From Neomegalonema sp. (GTDB lineage: Bacteria > Pseudomonadota > Alphaproteobacteria > Rhodobacterales > Rhodobacteraceae), in NCBI RefSeq assembly GCF_028688855.1, contig NZ_JAQTXI010000020.1, positions 1 through 58,843 of the forward strand: a DNA stretch of 58,843 bases, written 5' to 3'. Positions 57,741-58,843 of this stretch are shown here, in pieces. A program made the position numbers and the translations under genes. The notes under the pieces are model-generated. The model saw only the letters and a program-made list of their open reading frames with translations. It was not told where the DNA came from and searched no databases. Within the stretch, counting starts at the first letter, position 1. Every line of letters starts with the position of its first letter.

Positions 57741-58552
57741 TGACAGAGAAACAAGAGAGCCTAACAAAAACGGGCGATGACCGGATTGAATTGATTAAAA
57801 AGACGGTCGCCAACGGAACAACGGACAACGAATTAAAACTGTTTCTTTATACTGCTCAAAGGACAGGGCTTGATCCGTTAGCCAAGCAGATATACGCTAT
57901 AAGAAGATGGTCGGACGAAGCCAAGTCTTATGTGATGACTATTCAGACAGGCATAGACGGCTACAGATTAATAGCCGAAAGAACCGGAAACTACGCACCG
58001 GGGCCGGATACGACTTTTGTATCAGAAAACGGCAAGATCGTTTCAGCCACAGCGCATATTAAGAAGCGGGTGGGAATGGACTGGTTCGATGTCACCGCAA
58101 CGGCTTATTGGGAAGAGTACGCCCAATTCAAAAAGGACGGAACACTCACAAGAATGTGGAAACGAATGCCCCATGCCATGCTTTCCAAGTGTGCCGAAGC
58201 CCTCGCTTTGAGAAGGGCGTTTCCTGCGGAACTTTCAGGGCTTTATACTCACGAGGAAATGATGCAAGCGGATGTTGAGGAAACCAAGTCTTTACCGGAA
58301 CCCAAGGTGGAACCCTTGCCGGACGGTCTCAAGGTTGCCGAACTTGAACAACGGGCCAGGATGGAGTCCAGACTTTCCGAATACATAAAGGCTGAATGCA
58401 GCAATGACACTGTTTGCATGGCGAAGAAATTCGAATCCATGACAGGCAAGAAGAAAATGAAAGACCTAACTCATGATGAACTGCTCAAGGTTTTTGAAGA
58501 TTACAAGACCGAAATAGCTTTATTTGAAGGGATGCCCAATGGGAGCCATTGA
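57740..58552 (+). CDS. bet: Single-strand annealing recombinase, Bet/RecT type
   Basis: 270 residues. ELKLFLYTAQRTGLDPLAKQIYAI, VMTIQTGIDGYRLIAERTG and a KRMPHAMLSKCAEALALRRAFP stretch (each read in shorter parts) follow the Redbeta/RecT core order. It anneals complementary single strands for recombination and replication. No paired 5'-3' exonuclease was recognised. The C-terminal ~70 residues are charged and probably bind a partner SSB protein. Overlaps the next gene by 14 bases. Confidence 0.92.
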   Translation: MTEKQESLTKTGDDRIELIKKTVANGTTDNELKLFLYTAQRTGLDPLAKQIYAIRRWSDEAKSYVMTIQTGIDGYRLIAERTGNYAPGPDTTFVSENGKIVSATAHIKKRVGMDWFDVTATAYWEEYAQFKKDGTLTRMWKRMPHAMLSKCAEALALRRAFPAELSGLYTHEEMMQADVEETKSLPEPKVEPLPDGLKVAELEQRARMESRLSEYIKAECSNDTVCMAKKFESMTGKKKMKDLTHDELLKVFEDYKTEIALFEGMPNGSH

Positions 58553-58843
58553 CAAGATCAAATCATTTCCAGCAACAAAGCAGGAACAACAGGACTTTTC
58601 AAGGGAAATACTTAGACAGGTTTCAGATGGAGTCATTAACCCGCTCCATGTTAAGATATGGATGAAATCAGTCCAGGATGCATTTGATTTAGTTCTTAAA
58701 AATGAAGGCTTTGATAGGTTAATGATGAACGAAGCGGACAAATATTCAGCAGAAAAAAGGTTCCTTGTTCTTAACGCTGAATGCGAAATGACCGCAAGGA
58801 CGCTTTATGACTTTTCAAAGGATTCCAAATGGGTCAAGCTGAA
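58539..58843 (+). CDS. Hypothetical protein, N-terminal part (continues at left edge)
   Basis: Starts at ATG 58539, overlapping the recombinase end, and runs off the window. The overlap with 4-187 shows it continues to the stop at 318-320. Helical, charged, about 146 residues in total. Location next to the recombinase suggests a partner, but no motif supports a function. Confidence 0.8.
   Translation, partial: MGAIDKIKSFPATKQEQQDFSREILRQVSDGVINPLHVKIWMKSVQDAFDLVLKNEGFDRLMMNEADKYSAEKRFLVLNAECEMTARTLYDFSKDSKWVKL
58660..58843. repeat. Right copy of the terminal overlap
   Basis: 184 bases matching 4-187 with four substitutions. This copy continues the upstream reading frame (IW before the Met), so it is likelier to be the correct version. 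Confidence 0.93.

Noticed and set aside
1..58843. Lysogeny module (integrase, repressor, attachment site)
   Set aside because: No integrase or classical repressor was recognised. The ImmA-like and RHH-like proteins alone do not show lysogeny.

Overview
The window is a nearly complete genome of a tailed double-stranded DNA phage with a long-tailed (siphovirus) gene plan. Positions 4-187 are repeated at 58660-58843 with four substitutions, and the gene cut at the right edge continues at the left edge. The molecule therefore closes to a circle (or is circularly permuted) of about 58.66 kb. Every supportable gene lies on the + strand. The gene starts carry Shine-Dalgarno sequences and TTGACA/TATATT-type promoters occur. 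Several virion-region proteins have Sec signal peptides ending in Ala-Gln, and there is a lipoprotein. This suggests a diderm host, possibly in the Bacteroidota/Chlorobi (FCB) neighbourhood. The strong Shine-Dalgarno use and sigma70-like promoters argue against a typical Bacteroidota host. No integrase, repressor-integrase pair, DNA polymerase or tRNA gene was recognised.

Layout. 55.6-58.8 kb and 0-7.0 kb: early and replication region (small zinc-ribbon proteins, Bet/RecT-type recombinase, SNF2-like helicase, DNA methyltransferase, NinG-like protein, YdaU-like protein, DnaB helicase). 7.1-12.1 kb: a dense run of very small genes plus a pentapeptide-repeat protein and a lipoprotein. 12.1-18.0 kb: an unusual metabolic module with a NodB-like deacetylase, two radical SAM proteins, a DUF4406/DUF5664-like protein and a metallophosphoesterase. 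18.3-19.4 kb: lysis genes (GH108-type endolysin, holin candidates). 20.3 kb: RNA ligase. 22.9-55.5 kb: packaging and virion genes in the usual order. These run from small and large terminase through portal, intein-bearing minor head protein, protease/scaffold, decoration protein, capsid, connectors, tail tube, frameshifted tail chaperones, tape measure and tail tip to fibres. A methyltransferase and two glycosyltransferases lie among them.

Regulation and RNA are the most unusual part. A hammerhead ribozyme with every core nucleotide intact sits between two early genes at 55861-55925. Four promoter-like elements share GGGAACTTTT and, exactly 15 bp after GGAACTT, a GTT(A/T)A-type box; this is the layout of ECF sigma factor promoters. 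They stand before the replication, lysis, portal and 30.5-kb gene blocks. Two of them directly precede structured RNAs that end in terminator-like stems: 4476-4595, which has mutually exclusive folds, and 18097-18258. A third closed, multi-hairpin element lies at 782-907. A mini-intein interrupts the minor head protein and a classical A_AAA_AAC slippery site joins the two tail-chaperone frames.

All functions are assigned by reading motifs by eye. No database search was possible.
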